33,874 nucleotides of DNA. It comes from Oscillospiraceae bacterium. GTDB lineage: Bacteria; Bacillota; Clostridia; Oscillospirales; Acutalibacteraceae. A program made the position numbers and the translations under genes. Of the stretch, positions 7,803 to 16,324 are shown one piece after another (the first letter of the stretch is position 1; each line of letters begins with the position of its first letter). The DNA lies in assembly GCA_902772935.1 (NCBI GenBank), contig CACYCR010000086.1, positions 1-33,874 of the forward strand. The letters run 5' to 3'. The notes under the pieces were generated by a model. That model saw only the letters and a program-made list of their open reading frames with translations. It had not been told where the DNA came from and made no database searches.

Positions 7803-8258
7803 ATGCTTGAAATCGGTCAAATCGTTGAGGGTAAAATTACCGGTCTCACAAACTTCGGTGCATTTGTCAGTCTGCCGGACGGGAAAAGCGGCATGGTTCA
7901 CATCTCCGAAGTTTCCAACACGTTCGTTAAGGACATCAAGGAACATCTTGCGGAAGGACAGACAGTCCGCGTGAAAATTATCGGCATCAGCGAAGAGGGC
8001 AAAATCAGCCTTTCCATCAAGAAGGCAGAAGATGCGCCGCGGCAGCCGCAGAACCGTCCGAAGCGTGCCCATTCGCGTACACCGAACGTTTGGCAGGGCA
8101 GACCGGAACGTAAAAGCGATGAAGCCATGTCGTTTGAAGACATGATGGCTCGTTTTAAGCAGATCAGCGACGATAAACTGACCGATCTGAAACATTCCGG
8201 AGAATCAAAACACGGCGGCGGGTATTCCCGTCGCGGCGGCAGAGGCGGGAATTCCTGA
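7803..8258 (+). CDS. yabR: S1-domain RNA-binding protein YabR
   Basis: This 151-residue protein has one S1 RNA-binding domain (residues about 4-73, with GKITGLTNFGAFVSLPDGKSG, VHISEVS and GKISLSIKKA) and a basic, disordered C-terminus ending in a short RGG-like stretch (GGGYSRRGGRGG). YabR proteins are thought to contact RNA or ribosomes; the precise role is unknown. A segment MSFEDMMARFKQISDDKL lies between the two parts, as in other family members. It starts 20 bp after divIC and shares its promoter. The GGAGG site is 11-12 bp before ATG, slightly far. Confidence 0.93.
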   Translation: MLEIGQIVEGKITGLTNFGAFVSLPDGKSGMVHISEVSNTFVKDIKEHLAEGQTVRVKIIGISEEGKISLSIKKAEDAPRQPQNRPKRAHSRTPNVWQGRPERKSDEAMSFEDMMARFKQISDDKLTDLKHSGESKHGGGYSRRGGRGGNS

Positions 8259-8284
8259 GGACCGTCTCTTTTCTTGTGTAACAG

Positions 8285-8309
8285 GCTTTCGGCTGGAGAG
8301 ACCGAAAGC
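8285..8309. other. Hairpin between yabR and the hydrolase gene
   Basis: GCTTTCGG (8285-8292) pairs with CCGAAAGC (8302-8309) around a 9-base loop. There is no T run after it, so it is not a convincing terminator; it may be a leader hairpin or RNA-processing site. Confidence 0.4.
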
Positions 8310-8354
8310 GATTACAAATAATAGAATCGGAAATTCAACATGAAAGGTGATTCG

Positions 8355-9929
8355 ATGAAACAAAAATGTAAATCTCTGCTTTCGTGTCTGCTGGTCTTTG
8401 TTTTGCTTGTTTGCATTGTAGCCCCCGCAGGCGCTGTCGGTAGAACATCCATTCCGACCGTATACGTCATGGGTTACGGCGCTGCGATTTACGCAGTTGC
8501 AGGCGACACCTCCACCGAACTGTATTATCCCGTTCAAATCCCGGCAGACCTTATGGATACGCTCAAAAATGATCTGCCGCCGCTGATGCTCAAGGGCATT
8601 GCCGGCAACTGGACGGACTTCCATACGTACATGACAGATCTGACGTTGTCTGTGACCGGTCAGGTCGCCCTCGATAACAATGGCGAAGCATCCAACGGTT
8701 CCGGCATCGCCTGCACAACGAATCCGGTTTCGCCAAATCCCGGACAAACCTCTTTTGAAAAGGACGCCTATCACTTTGAATATGACTGGCGCCTGGATCC
8801 GTTGTATACAGCACAGCTGCTCAATAGCTATATCGAAGACGTCAAAACAGCCACCGGGTACAGCAAGGTCAACCTGATTGGCCGATGCTACGGCAACAAT
8901 GTGCTGCTGGCTTATCTGTATGCTTATGGTTATGATTCCCTGGCGCGTGTGGTCTTTTACAGCCCCGACTTCTATGGCTTCGATTTCGCAAACGCATTGT
9001 TCAGCGGTAATCTCGGCATCGAAGCAGATGAGCTGGAAGGCTACTTCACGGAAAGCGGCCGTGAGCTCTTCTCCAGTATGGATGAAGAATCCTATGAATC
9101 ATTGATGAAAGCGATCCGATTCCTCAACTCCGGCGTTCTGCTCAACATGGGATCGTTTGCGCTCAACGGTTACTTTGTACCGGAATTCCAGCGCTACATC
9201 CTTCCGGAAGTGTTGCGCGGCAGCTTTGGTACCTGCCCGTCCATGTGGAGCTTTATCAATGACGACAATTTTGAGAAAGCGAAAAAATACGTTTTTGGCG
9301 GCTACGAGGATGAATTTGCCGGACTGATCAAAAAGATCGACAGCTATCACTACAATGTGCAGATTAAGGCTGCAGATTTGATCAACGGTCTGGTAGAACG
9401 GGAAATCCCGGTGTATATCATTTGCAAGTACGGCATGAATCAAATCCCGCTTTCGACCGATGAAGGTCTGAACGGTGACGCGCTTGCCAATGTTTACAGC
9501 GGTTCTTTCGGTGCGACGGCGGCACCGCTCGGCAAGCAGCTGAGCAAATGCTACATCAAAAAGCAGGAAGAGGCCAACGGCGGCAAATATCTGGAACCTG
9601 ACCGCGGCGTGGATGCGTCCACCTGCCTGTTGCCGGATCATACGTGGTTCATGCGCGGCGTTTACCATTCGACGAATCCCGACAGCGTAGAGCTGCTGAT
9701 CGAAAAGCTGCTCAATTATGACGGCTGGATGACGGTGTTCGATGATCCCGCGTACCCGCAGTTCATGCAGTACAACAAACAGACCGGTGAAATCACCCCG
9801 CAGGTCGCAGGCGTAATGACACCGACCGGCGCCCAGCACGGCTTTTTGATGACGCAGATTAAGGCAGTCATGCACCTGATCAATAAGCTGATCATCAAGA
9901 TTCGCAATTGGGTTGAATCCATGCGCTGA
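8355..9929 (+). CDS. Exported LCAT-like alpha/beta hydrolase with Cys nucleophile
   Basis: A 524-residue exported protein. The start is ATG 8355, because AAAGGTGA lies just before it and the product then has a compact signal peptide (MKQKCKSLLSCLLVFVLL, cleavage near AGA/VG); the ATG at 8340 lacks such a site. FEYDWRLDP (near residues 141-150) is typical of the lecithin:cholesterol acyltransferase-like family. The nucleophile elbow reads G176-R-C178-Y-G180, i.e. Cys where most members have Ser (GHSMG). PDHTWFMRGVYHS near residue 430 could supply the His. Family role is esterase or acyltransferase on lipid or ester substrates; the substrate here is unknown. Cys at the elbow occurs in dienelactone-hydrolase-type enzymes, so activity may be retained or changed. 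It is followed by the his regulatory region. Confidence 0.75.
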   Translation: MKQKCKSLLSCLLVFVLLVCIVAPAGAVGRTSIPTVYVMGYGAAIYAVAGDTSTELYYPVQIPADLMDTLKNDLPPLMLKGIAGNWTDFHTYMTDLTLSVTGQVALDNNGEASNGSGIACTTNPVSPNPGQTSFEKDAYHFEYDWRLDPLYTAQLLNSYIEDVKTATGYSKVNLIGRCYGNNVLLAYLYAYGYDSLARVVFYSPDFYGFDFANALFSGNLGIEADELEGYFTESGRELFSSMDEESYESLMKAIRFLNSGVLLNMGSFALNGYFVPEFQRYILPEVLRGSFGTCPSMWSFINDDNFEKAKKYVFGGYEDEFAGLIKKIDSYHYNVQIKAADLINGLVEREIPVYIICKYGMNQIPLSTDEGLNGDALANVYSGSFGATAAPLGKQLSKCYIKKQEEANGGKYLEPDRGVDASTCLLPDHTWFMRGVYHSTNPDSVELLIEKLLNYDGWMTVFDDPAYPQFMQYNKQTGEITPQVAGVMTPTGAQHGFLMTQIKAVMHLINKLIIKIRNWVESMR

Positions 9930-9966
9930 ATAAATGTGAATAATTTGTAAATAATAGCACGCTGGC

Positions 9967-10008
9967 TTGACTTCATCAAGTTAGCGTGCTAACATATTAG
10001 CAAGCTAA
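9967..10008 (+). promoter_or_regulatory. Promoter and twin palindromic operators of the his operon
   Basis: TTGACT (9967-9972), a 17-bp spacer and TAACAT (9990-9995) form a good sigma-A promoter. The palindrome GTTAGCGTGCTAAC (9980-9993) covers the spacer and -10, and a second, TTAGCAAGCTAA (9997-10008), covers the start-site region. Their centres are 16 bp apart. A wider inverted repeat, TAGCACGCT (9955-9963) with AGCGTGCTA (9983-9991), encloses the -35. The first gene downstream is a TrpR-family regulator, so it is the obvious candidate to bind these sites. Confidence 0.8.
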
Positions 10009-10032
10009 ATTGGCTGAAAAGGAGTGGATACG

Positions 10033-10329
10033 ATGTGGGATCCCAATTCAGATTCCATCGCGCGTCTCTATGAGGCAATTCTGCTGTTGAAAACTCCGGA
10101 GGAGTGTCAGAAGTTCTTTGAAGATCTCTGCACAATTCGTGAGATTCTGGATATGGCGCAGCGGTTGGATGCAGCGATTCTGCTGGATAACAAAATGAGT
10201 TATCAGACGATTGCAAAAGACGTTGGCATCAGCACTGCGACGATCGGCCGCGTCAGCAAATGCCTCAATTACGGCAGCGGCGGCTACCGGCTTGCGATTG
10301 ACCGTCTGAAAGAACAGAAGGGGGACTAA
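10033..10329 (+). CDS. hisR: TrpR-family regulator of histidine genes (HisR/YerC type)
   Basis: This 98-residue all-helical protein has the YerC/YecD TrpR-like fold: LYEAILLLKTPEECQKFFEDLCTIREILDMAQRL followed by a helix-turn-helix (YQTIAKDVGISTATIGRVSKCLNYGSGGY). The ATG at 10033 is chosen because AAAAGGAG lies 8 bp upstream; a GTG at 10024 would overlap that site. Members of this family in Firmicutes have been assigned by comparative genomics to control of histidine biosynthesis. It is the first gene of the his operon and lies behind two palindromes that overlap the promoter, which points to histidine-responsive autoregulation. The ligand cannot be read from sequence. Confidence 0.85.
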   Translation: MWDPNSDSIARLYEAILLLKTPEECQKFFEDLCTIREILDMAQRLDAAILLDNKMSYQTIAKDVGISTATIGRVSKCLNYGSGGYRLAIDRLKEQKGD

Positions 10330-10331
10330 CC

Positions 10332-11441
10332 GTGGAACGTTCACAGATCTCTTCCGGACAGCATCTGCTGTCCGTCCTGCGCGACCTGTATGAATCCTAC
10401 GGGTATACGCGCTATAAGATGAGCAAGTTTGAGGAATATGACTTGTATGTGCGCAACAAGGACTTCCTGGTCTCCGACAGTGTGATCACCTTTACCGATA
10501 CAAACGGCCGCCTGATGGCGCTCAAGCCGGATGTCACACTCTCCATCATCAAAAACGGGAGCGATCTGCCCGGTTTTGTGCAGAAGGTGTATTATAACGA
10601 AAACGTTTACCGGATTTCCAAAGGGACGCACAGCTTCAAAGAAATTTTGCAGACCGGTCTGGAATGTATGGGTGACATCGACGTTTACTGCATCTTTGAA
10701 GTACTGCTGCTGGCGTGTCGGAGTCTGAAACGAATCAGTGACCGCTGCGTGTTGGATCTTTCGCACCTGGGCGTGGTATCGGCATTGCTTGACGATCTTT
10801 CTCAGCCGCGTGAGGTGACAGATGCGCTGCTCAGATGTCTCGGCGAAAAGAACGGCCACGAACTGCAGAACATTTGCTGCGCAGCCGGTGTGGCAGCTGA
10901 AAAGACAGCCGCTCTTACAGCGCTTATCGGTCTCTCCGGCACACCGAAAACGGTGTTGCCCCAGCTCGAAAAGCTGTACCCGGCAACACTGGATCAGACA
11001 CCGCTGAAAGAGCTGAAAACGCTGACGGCACTGCTGGAAAGCACGGACTGTGCCGACTTGCTGCGTCTCGACTTCTCGGTGGTTCATACGATGAAATATT
11101 ACAACGGCGTAGTCTTCAAGGGCTTTGTGCAGGGCGTGCCGGACAGTATTCTCTCCGGCGGTCAGTATGATCACCTGATGAAGAAAATGCATCGTGTCGG
11201 TGGTGCGATCGGCTTTGCCGTGTATCACGACGCGTTGGAACGGTTTGGCAAAGCGGAACCGTATGATGCGGATACCGTTTTGTTGTATGATGAAACGACG
11301 CCGCCGGAAACGCTGCTTCATGCAATCGAAGCGCTGCAAAAAAGCGGTGCGCAGGTCAGTGCGCAGCGTTCGCTTCCGGAAAAGTTCCGCTGCAGACGCT
11401 GTGTCCGGCTCAAAGACGGGGAGGTGACCGACCTTGGCTGA
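10332..11441 (+). CDS. hisZ: ATP phosphoribosyltransferase regulatory subunit HisZ
   Basis: A histidyl-tRNA-synthetase paralogue of 369 residues that lacks tRNA charging and forms a hetero-octamer with short-form HisG, giving it activity and histidine feedback. Class II synthetase-like motifs are seen: FTDTNGRLMALKPDVTLSI (motif 2 region, residues about 54-72), SFKEILQTGLECMGD, and a C-terminal glycine-rich motif 3-like region (SILSGGQYDHLM). The C-terminal anticodon-binding domain of HisS is missing, as expected. It starts with GTG at 10332, 2 bp after hisR, behind GGGGGA. It overlaps hisG by 8 bp. Confidence 0.93.
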   Translation: MERSQISSGQHLLSVLRDLYESYGYTRYKMSKFEEYDLYVRNKDFLVSDSVITFTDTNGRLMALKPDVTLSIIKNGSDLPGFVQKVYYNENVYRISKGTHSFKEILQTGLECMGDIDVYCIFEVLLLACRSLKRISDRCVLDLSHLGVVSALLDDLSQPREVTDALLRCLGEKNGHELQNICCAAGVAAEKTAALTALIGLSGTPKTVLPQLEKLYPATLDQTPLKELKTLTALLESTDCADLLRLDFSVVHTMKYYNGVVFKGFVQGVPDSILSGGQYDHLMKKMHRVGGAIGFAVYHDALERFGKAEPYDADTVLLYDETTPPETLLHAIEALQKSGAQVSAQRSLPEKFRCRRCVRLKDGEVTDLG

Positions 11442-12072
11442 AATGCTGAATGTTGCGCTGCCGAAGGGCAGGCTCGGCGAGAAAGCGTATGCGTTGTTTG
11501 AAACAGCGGGGTTTCCCTGTCCGTCAATCAAAGAAAATAACCGCAAACTGATTTTTGAAAACGCAGAAGCCGGTGTGCGGTACTTCTGGGTCAAGCCATC
11601 GGATGTTGCAATCTATGTGGAACGCGGCGCGGCGGATATCGGCATCGTCGGCAAGGATATTCTGCTGGAATATACACCGGACGTCTATGAGCTGCTCGAT
11701 CTCAGAATGGGCAAATGCCGCATGGCGGTTGCCGCAAAGAAAGACTTTCACGACGATCTTCGCCGCACGCTCGTCGTCGCGACGAAGTTCACAAACATTG
11801 CGCAGACCTATTACACCTCGCGCGGCCGTGATATCGACATCATCCATCTGAACGGCTCCATTGAGCTTGCGCCGATTCTCGGTTTGTCGGATGTGATTGT
11901 GGATATCGTGGAAACAGGAACGACACTGAAGGAGAACGATCTGCTGCCGGTGGAAACGATTGTACCGATCAGCGCGCGTCTGATCGCAAACAAAGCCGCA
12001 TTTAGATTTAAGAACGCGCAAATGGACGCCATTGTGAACAGCATGGCGAAGCAATTGGAGGAAAACGCATGA
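11434..12072 (+). CDS. hisG: ATP phosphoribosyltransferase catalytic subunit (short form)
   Basis: Catalyses the first committed step, ATP + PRPP to phosphoribosyl-ATP. The 212-residue length is the HisS type without the C-terminal ACT-like regulatory domain, consistent with hisZ next door. Motifs: ALPKGRLGEKA at the N-terminus, ERGAADIGIVGKDIL, and the PRPP-binding loop region DVIVDIVETGTTLKEN. The start is TTG at 11434, 6 bp after GGAGGTGA; the ATG at 11443 would have too long a spacing. It overlaps hisZ by 8 bp and hisD by 4 bp. Confidence 0.96.
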   Translation: MAEMLNVALPKGRLGEKAYALFETAGFPCPSIKENNRKLIFENAEAGVRYFWVKPSDVAIYVERGAADIGIVGKDILLEYTPDVYELLDLRMGKCRMAVAAKKDFHDDLRRTLVVATKFTNIAQTYYTSRGRDIDIIHLNGSIELAPILGLSDVIVDIVETGTTLKENDLLPVETIVPISARLIANKAAFRFKNAQMDAIVNSMAKQLEENA

Positions 12073-13349
12073 TCCGCATTATGAAATACGGCGATGTTCC
12101 GAATTCGGAGATTTTCGCACGTACGCAGAACACGGTCGATGTTTCCGCGATAGTTGCGGACATCATTGAAAACGTCAGGACAAACGGCGACGAGGCACTG
12201 TTTGCTTATACGGAGCGATTCGACAAAGCAAAGCTGGACGCCTTGCAGGTCACGCCGGAAGAGATTGCGCAGGCGAAGGCCGCAGTTTCTCCGCGGTTTC
12301 TCGACATTCTGGAAGCGGCGGCAAAGAACATCCGCTCGTTTCACACCCGACAGGTCCGTAACAGCTTTATCCTCAATGAAAACGACGGCATCGTCATCGG
12401 TCAGAAGGTCATTCCCGTGGACTGCGCCGGCCTGTACGTACCGGGCGGTACGGCAGCCTATCCGTCCACTGTGCTGATGGATGCGATTCCGGCAAAGATT
12501 GCTGGTGTCAAGGAAGTTGTCATGGTGACTCCGCCGGGAAAGGATGGCAAGGTCAATCCCGTCATTCTCGCTGCGGCATCGGTTGCCGGTATCGACAAGA
12601 TTTTCAAGGTCGGCGGCGCGCAGGCCATTGCCGCCCTGGCTTACGGCACGGAAAGCATCCCGAAGGCAGACAAAATCGTTGGTCCCGGCAATGCATTCGT
12701 TGCCGAAGCAAAACGGCAGGTTTACGGTGCGGTGTCTATTGACATGATCGCCGGCCCTTCCGAAATTCTTGTGGTGTCCGATGAAAAAACAAATCCACGG
12801 CACTGCGCGGCGGATCTGCTTTCGCAGGCAGAACACGACAAACTGGCCTGTGCGGTACTGGTGACAGACAGCATGGATTTTGCCCTGGCGGTACAGGCGG
12901 AACTGGAACGGCAGATTCCGCAGCTCGACCGTTCTGAAATCGCCCGCGCGTCGATTGACAACAACGGCAAGATCATTGTTGCCGATGACCTGCGAACCGT
13001 GATCGGGATTGCCAATGAAATCGCGCCCGAACACCTGGAACTTTGCGTGGACAACCCGTTTGATTATTTGAACGAGATTCATCACGCCGGTTCGATTTTC
13101 ATGGGATGCAACTGTCCGGAGGCACTCGGCGACTACTTTGCCGGCCCGAATCATACCTTGCCGACCAGCGGTACCGCGAAGTTTTCAAGCCCGCTGTCCG
13201 TGGATGATTTCGTGAAAAAAACACAGTATACTTATTATACCAAAGAAGCGCTGCGGCGCGTGGCGGACGATATCGCATATTTTGCGACGCAGGAAGGACT
13301 GACCGGGCACGCCAAAAGCGCAACGATCCGGTTTGAGGATGAAGTATGA
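12069..13349 (+). CDS. hisD: Histidinol dehydrogenase
   Basis: A zinc- and NAD-dependent enzyme that carries out the last two steps, L-histidinol to L-histidine via histidinal. It has 426 residues, normal for the family. Visible motifs are the nucleotide-binding CAGLYVPGGTAAYPS, KVGGAQAIAALAYGT, the DMIAGPSEILVV stretch, LSQAEHD (Zn-ligand region), and HTLPTSGTAKFSSPLSV near the C-terminus. ATGA overlaps on both sides couple it to hisG and hisC. Confidence 0.97.
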   Translation: MIRIMKYGDVPNSEIFARTQNTVDVSAIVADIIENVRTNGDEALFAYTERFDKAKLDALQVTPEEIAQAKAAVSPRFLDILEAAAKNIRSFHTRQVRNSFILNENDGIVIGQKVIPVDCAGLYVPGGTAAYPSTVLMDAIPAKIAGVKEVVMVTPPGKDGKVNPVILAAASVAGIDKIFKVGGAQAIAALAYGTESIPKADKIVGPGNAFVAEAKRQVYGAVSIDMIAGPSEILVVSDEKTNPRHCAADLLSQAEHDKLACAVLVTDSMDFALAVQAELERQIPQLDRSEIARASIDNNGKIIVADDLRTVIGIANEIAPEHLELCVDNPFDYLNEIHHAGSIFMGCNCPEALGDYFAGPNHTLPTSGTAKFSSPLSVDDFVKKTQYTYYTKEALRRVADDIAYFATQEGLTGHAKSATIRFEDEV

Positions 13350-14410
13350 GCAGATTTTTCAGTGAAAAATACAGGGCGTTAACGCCCTATACACCGGGTG
13401 AACAGCCCCAGGATCAGGCCTATGTTAAGCTGAATACCAACGAGTCTCCGTTTCCGCCGTCGCCAAAGGCGATATTGCTTGCGGCGGAAGCAGCCGCACA
13501 CCTGGAGCTGTATTCCGACCCGACATGTCATGATCTGACTGAGCGTTTGGCCGGACATCTCGGCGTCTCGCCCGAAGAGGTGCTGCTGACCAACGGCAGC
13601 GACGAGATCTTGAATTTTGCATTCATGGCGTTTTGTGACGCGGCGCACCCGGCAGTATTCCCGGACATAACCTATGGATTCTATCCGGTCTTTGCCCGAC
13701 TCAACGGCGTACCGTACGAGGAGCTGCCGCTCCGGGAAGACTTTTCCGTGGACGTGGATGCTTATTGCGGCATCGGGAAGACGATCTTTCTCGCAAACCC
13801 GAATGCACCGACCGGCATCGCGCTGCCGCGCAGCGAGATCGAACGCATTTTGCAAAGCAATCCGGACAATGTGGTCGTTGTAGATGAGGCGTATGTGGAT
13901 TTCGGCGCCGAAAGTTGTGTGCCGCTGATTCATACATATGACAATCTGCTGGTGACGCAGACCTTTTCCAAATCCCGTTCCATGGCGGGTGCGCGGCTCG
14001 GTTTCGGCGTCGGCAGCAAGGCGCTGATCCGTGACCTCAACACGATCAAGTATTCCACCAATCCGTACAACATCAACCGCATGACCATGGCGGCAGGGTA
14101 CGGCGTTCTGGAGGACGAAGCCTATACCCGGATGAACTGCGCACAGATCATGGAGACCCGCGCATACACCGCAGATGCACTGCGCAAGCGCGGCTTTTCG
14201 GTTCTGAATTCCAGCGCGAACTTTTTGTTTGCAAAATCCGACCGCATCGACGGTGCGCAGCTGTATCTGGAGCTGAAAAACCGCGGTGTTCTGGTCCGGC
14301 ATTTCACGCTTGAGCGACTGAAAGCGTATAACCGCATAACGATCGGCAGCCGTGAGCAGATGGAAACGCTGCTTTCGACGATCGACACGATATTGGAGGA
14401 ACATGCATGA
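13346..14410 (+). CDS. hisC: Histidinol-phosphate aminotransferase
   Basis: A PLP-dependent class I/II aminotransferase of 354 residues that converts imidazole-acetol phosphate and glutamate to histidinol phosphate. KLNTNESPFPPSP at the N-terminus, the GSDEIL cofactor loop, NPNAPTG, VVDEAYVDF and the Schiff-base lysine K209 in TFSKSRSMAGARLGF are all present, as is the C-terminal RITIGSREQME Arg region. Overlaps of 4 bp link it to hisD and hisB. Confidence 0.95.
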   Translation: MSRFFSEKYRALTPYTPGEQPQDQAYVKLNTNESPFPPSPKAILLAAEAAAHLELYSDPTCHDLTERLAGHLGVSPEEVLLTNGSDEILNFAFMAFCDAAHPAVFPDITYGFYPVFARLNGVPYEELPLREDFSVDVDAYCGIGKTIFLANPNAPTGIALPRSEIERILQSNPDNVVVVDEAYVDFGAESCVPLIHTYDNLLVTQTFSKSRSMAGARLGFGVGSKALIRDLNTIKYSTNPYNINRMTMAAGYGVLEDEAYTRMNCAQIMETRAYTADALRKRGFSVLNSSANFLFAKSDRIDGAQLYLELKNRGVLVRHFTLERLKAYNRITIGSREQMETLLSTIDTILEEHA

Positions 14411-14994
14411 GAACAGCAACTTTGAAGCGAACCACCGCAGAGACCGATATCGCCTTAACGCTGACGCTTGACGGCAGCGGAAACGGCGTGATCGATACCG
14501 GCGTCGGCTTTCTTGACCATATGCTGACGCTGTTTGCAAAGCACGGACGGTTTGATCTGTCCGTTGTCTGCCGGGGCGATACACACGTTGACTTTCACCA
14601 TACAACGGAGGATGTCGGCATTGTGCTCGGTCAGGCGCTGCAGCAGTGCCTCGGCGACAAAAAGGGCATTGTCCGCTATGGCAGTATGCTGCTGCCGATG
14701 GATGAAGCGCTGATTCTGACAGCGATCGACCTGTCCGGCCGCAGTTGCCTTTCGTATCATCTGACCATGCCGACGCAGAAGGTCGGCGATTTTGACACCG
14801 AACTCGTAGAAGAGTTTTTCCTTGCACTGGTACGGATGTGCCCAATGGCGCTGCATATCCGGCAGCTCGCCGGCACAAACACGCATCACATCATTGAAGG
14901 CGCGTTCAAGTCGTTCGGCCGCAGCCTGAGAGCAGCGGTCAGAATCGATGACGCGCACCGTGACGAAATTCCGTCCACGAAGGGAGTGCTTTGA
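14407..14994 (+). CDS. hisB: Imidazoleglycerol-phosphate dehydratase
   Basis: A manganese enzyme of 195 residues that dehydrates imidazoleglycerol phosphate. The paired His-rich metal motifs DHMLTLFAKHG and DFHHTTEDVGI, and the second repeat with HIRQLAGTNTHHIIEGAFK, are intact. It is monofunctional: no N-terminal phosphatase domain as in E. coli HisB, so histidinol-phosphate phosphatase must come from another locus. It overlaps hisC and hisH by 4 bp each. Confidence 0.97.
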   Translation: MRTATLKRTTAETDIALTLTLDGSGNGVIDTGVGFLDHMLTLFAKHGRFDLSVVCRGDTHVDFHHTTEDVGIVLGQALQQCLGDKKGIVRYGSMLLPMDEALILTAIDLSGRSCLSYHLTMPTQKVGDFDTELVEEFFLALVRMCPMALHIRQLAGTNTHHIIEGAFKSFGRSLRAAVRIDDAHRDEIPSTKGVL

Positions 14995-15614
14995 TGACTG
15001 CGATCATTGACTACGGCGTCGGCAATCTGTTTTCATTGCAGTGTTCTTTCGGAGCGATCGGAGAAGATGTTGTTGTGACAAGTGACGAAGCGGTGATCCG
15101 CAATGCCGACCGTGTGATTCTGCCGGGCGTCGGCGCGTTTTCCGATGCGGCGAAAAAGCTCCGAGACACCGGTCTTGACAACGTGGTGAAGGCGGTTGCG
15201 GACAGCGGTAAACCCATCATGGGTATTTGTCTCGGCATGCAGCTGCTTTTTGAAAAAAGTTATGAGTTCGGCACATGGGAAGGACTCGGTCTGATTAAAG
15301 GCGACGTCCGGCCAATCGCCGATGTGATCCCCGCCAACCTCAAGATTCCGCAGATCGGCTGGAACGCCCTGCAGTTCAAAAAAGACAGCCCACTCTTTAA
15401 ATACATCAAGGACGGCGATTTTGTTTATTTTGTGCATTCGTACTACGCAGCGAACTGCGCGGATGCGGTGATTGCCGACTGCAACTACGGCGCGCCGCTG
15501 ACCGCGGCGGTCCAGAAGGGCAACGTCTTCGGCTGTCAGTTCCATCCGGAAAAAAGCGGCAAAATCGGGCTTGCGATTCTGCGTGCGTTCTGTGAACCGG
15601 AGGTGGCGTCATGA
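14991..15614 (+). CDS. hisH: Imidazole glycerol phosphate synthase, glutaminase subunit
   Basis: A class I glutamine amidotransferase of 207 residues that supplies ammonia to HisF. It begins with IDYGVGNLFSLQ and has the oxyanion strand PGVGAF. The nucleophile is C80 in GICLGMQLLFE, and His and Glu come from the C-terminal FHPEKSG. It overlaps hisB and hisA by 4 bp. hisA lies between hisH and hisF, the usual order. Confidence 0.97.
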   Translation: MMTAIIDYGVGNLFSLQCSFGAIGEDVVVTSDEAVIRNADRVILPGVGAFSDAAKKLRDTGLDNVVKAVADSGKPIMGICLGMQLLFEKSYEFGTWEGLGLIKGDVRPIADVIPANLKIPQIGWNALQFKKDSPLFKYIKDGDFVYFVHSYYAANCADAVIADCNYGAPLTAAVQKGNVFGCQFHPEKSGKIGLAILRAFCEPEVAS

Positions 15615-16324
15615 TATTGTTTCCCGCGATCGATCTTGTGCAGGGTAAGGCGGTGCGTCTGCTGCGCGGCGATTATCAAAAAATGACCGTTTATAACGAC
15701 GATCCGGTTGCCGTGGCCGCGGATTTCAAAAACTGCGGCGCCGCAGCAATTCATCTTGTGGATCTCGAGGGCGCAAAAAGCGGTGGAACACCGAATTTTG
15801 ATACGGTCTGCCGGATCAAAAAAGAAAGCGGCTTGTTCTGCGAAATCGGCGGTGGTGTGCGTACAATGGATACGGTGCGCCGTTATCTCGACGCCGGTAT
15901 TGACCGTGTGATCCTCAGTACGGCGGCCGTGACCGACCCGGAGTTTCTTGCCCTGTGTGCTGCACAGTACGGCGACCGGCTTGCTGTCGGCGTGGATATC
16001 AAGGACGGCGTTGTCGCTGTGAAAGGCTGGACGGAAAAGAGCGCGTTTGACGCGTTCGACTTCTGCGAACGGATGCAGAACCTCGGCGTTTCAACGCTGA
16101 TCGTGACCGATATCTCCAAGGACGGCGCAATGCAGGGGACAAACGTAGCGCTGTATCAGGCGCTGTCAAATCGGTTTTCTTTACACATTGAGGCGTCCGG
16201 CGGGGTGTCGTCCCTTGATGACGTGCGGCGTCTGCGCGCGCTCGATCTGTACGGCGCGATTATCGGCAAAGCGTACTACACCGGCGCCATTGATCTGAAA
16301 GAAGCAATCGAGGTGGCAAAATGA
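15611..16324 (+). CDS. hisA: ProFAR isomerase
   Basis: A TIM-barrel isomerase of 237 residues acting on ProFAR in histidine synthesis. The first catalytic Asp is in PAIDLVQGKAVRL and the second in LIVTDISKDGAMQGTN. The phosphate-binding glycines (EIGGGVRTMD and EASGGVSSLDD) are present in both half-barrels. Overlaps of 4 bp join it to hisH and hisF. Confidence 0.97.
   Translation: MILFPAIDLVQGKAVRLLRGDYQKMTVYNDDPVAVAADFKNCGAAAIHLVDLEGAKSGGTPNFDTVCRIKKESGLFCEIGGGVRTMDTVRRYLDAGIDRVILSTAAVTDPEFLALCAAQYGDRLAVGVDIKDGVVAVKGWTEKSAFDAFDFCERMQNLGVSTLIVTDISKDGAMQGTNVALYQALSNRFSLHIEASGGVSSLDDVRRLRALDLYGAIIGKAYYTGAIDLKEAIEVAK

Noticed and set aside
9930..10032. T-box or attenuator leader for the his operon
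   Set aside because: No T-box sequence, no His-rich leader peptide and no T-tailed terminator; the inverted repeats overlap the promoter itself and fit operators better.
10341..11594. Minus-strand frame of 417 codons opposite hisZ
   Set aside because: It is antisense to a recognisable hisZ, has no start context and no domain.
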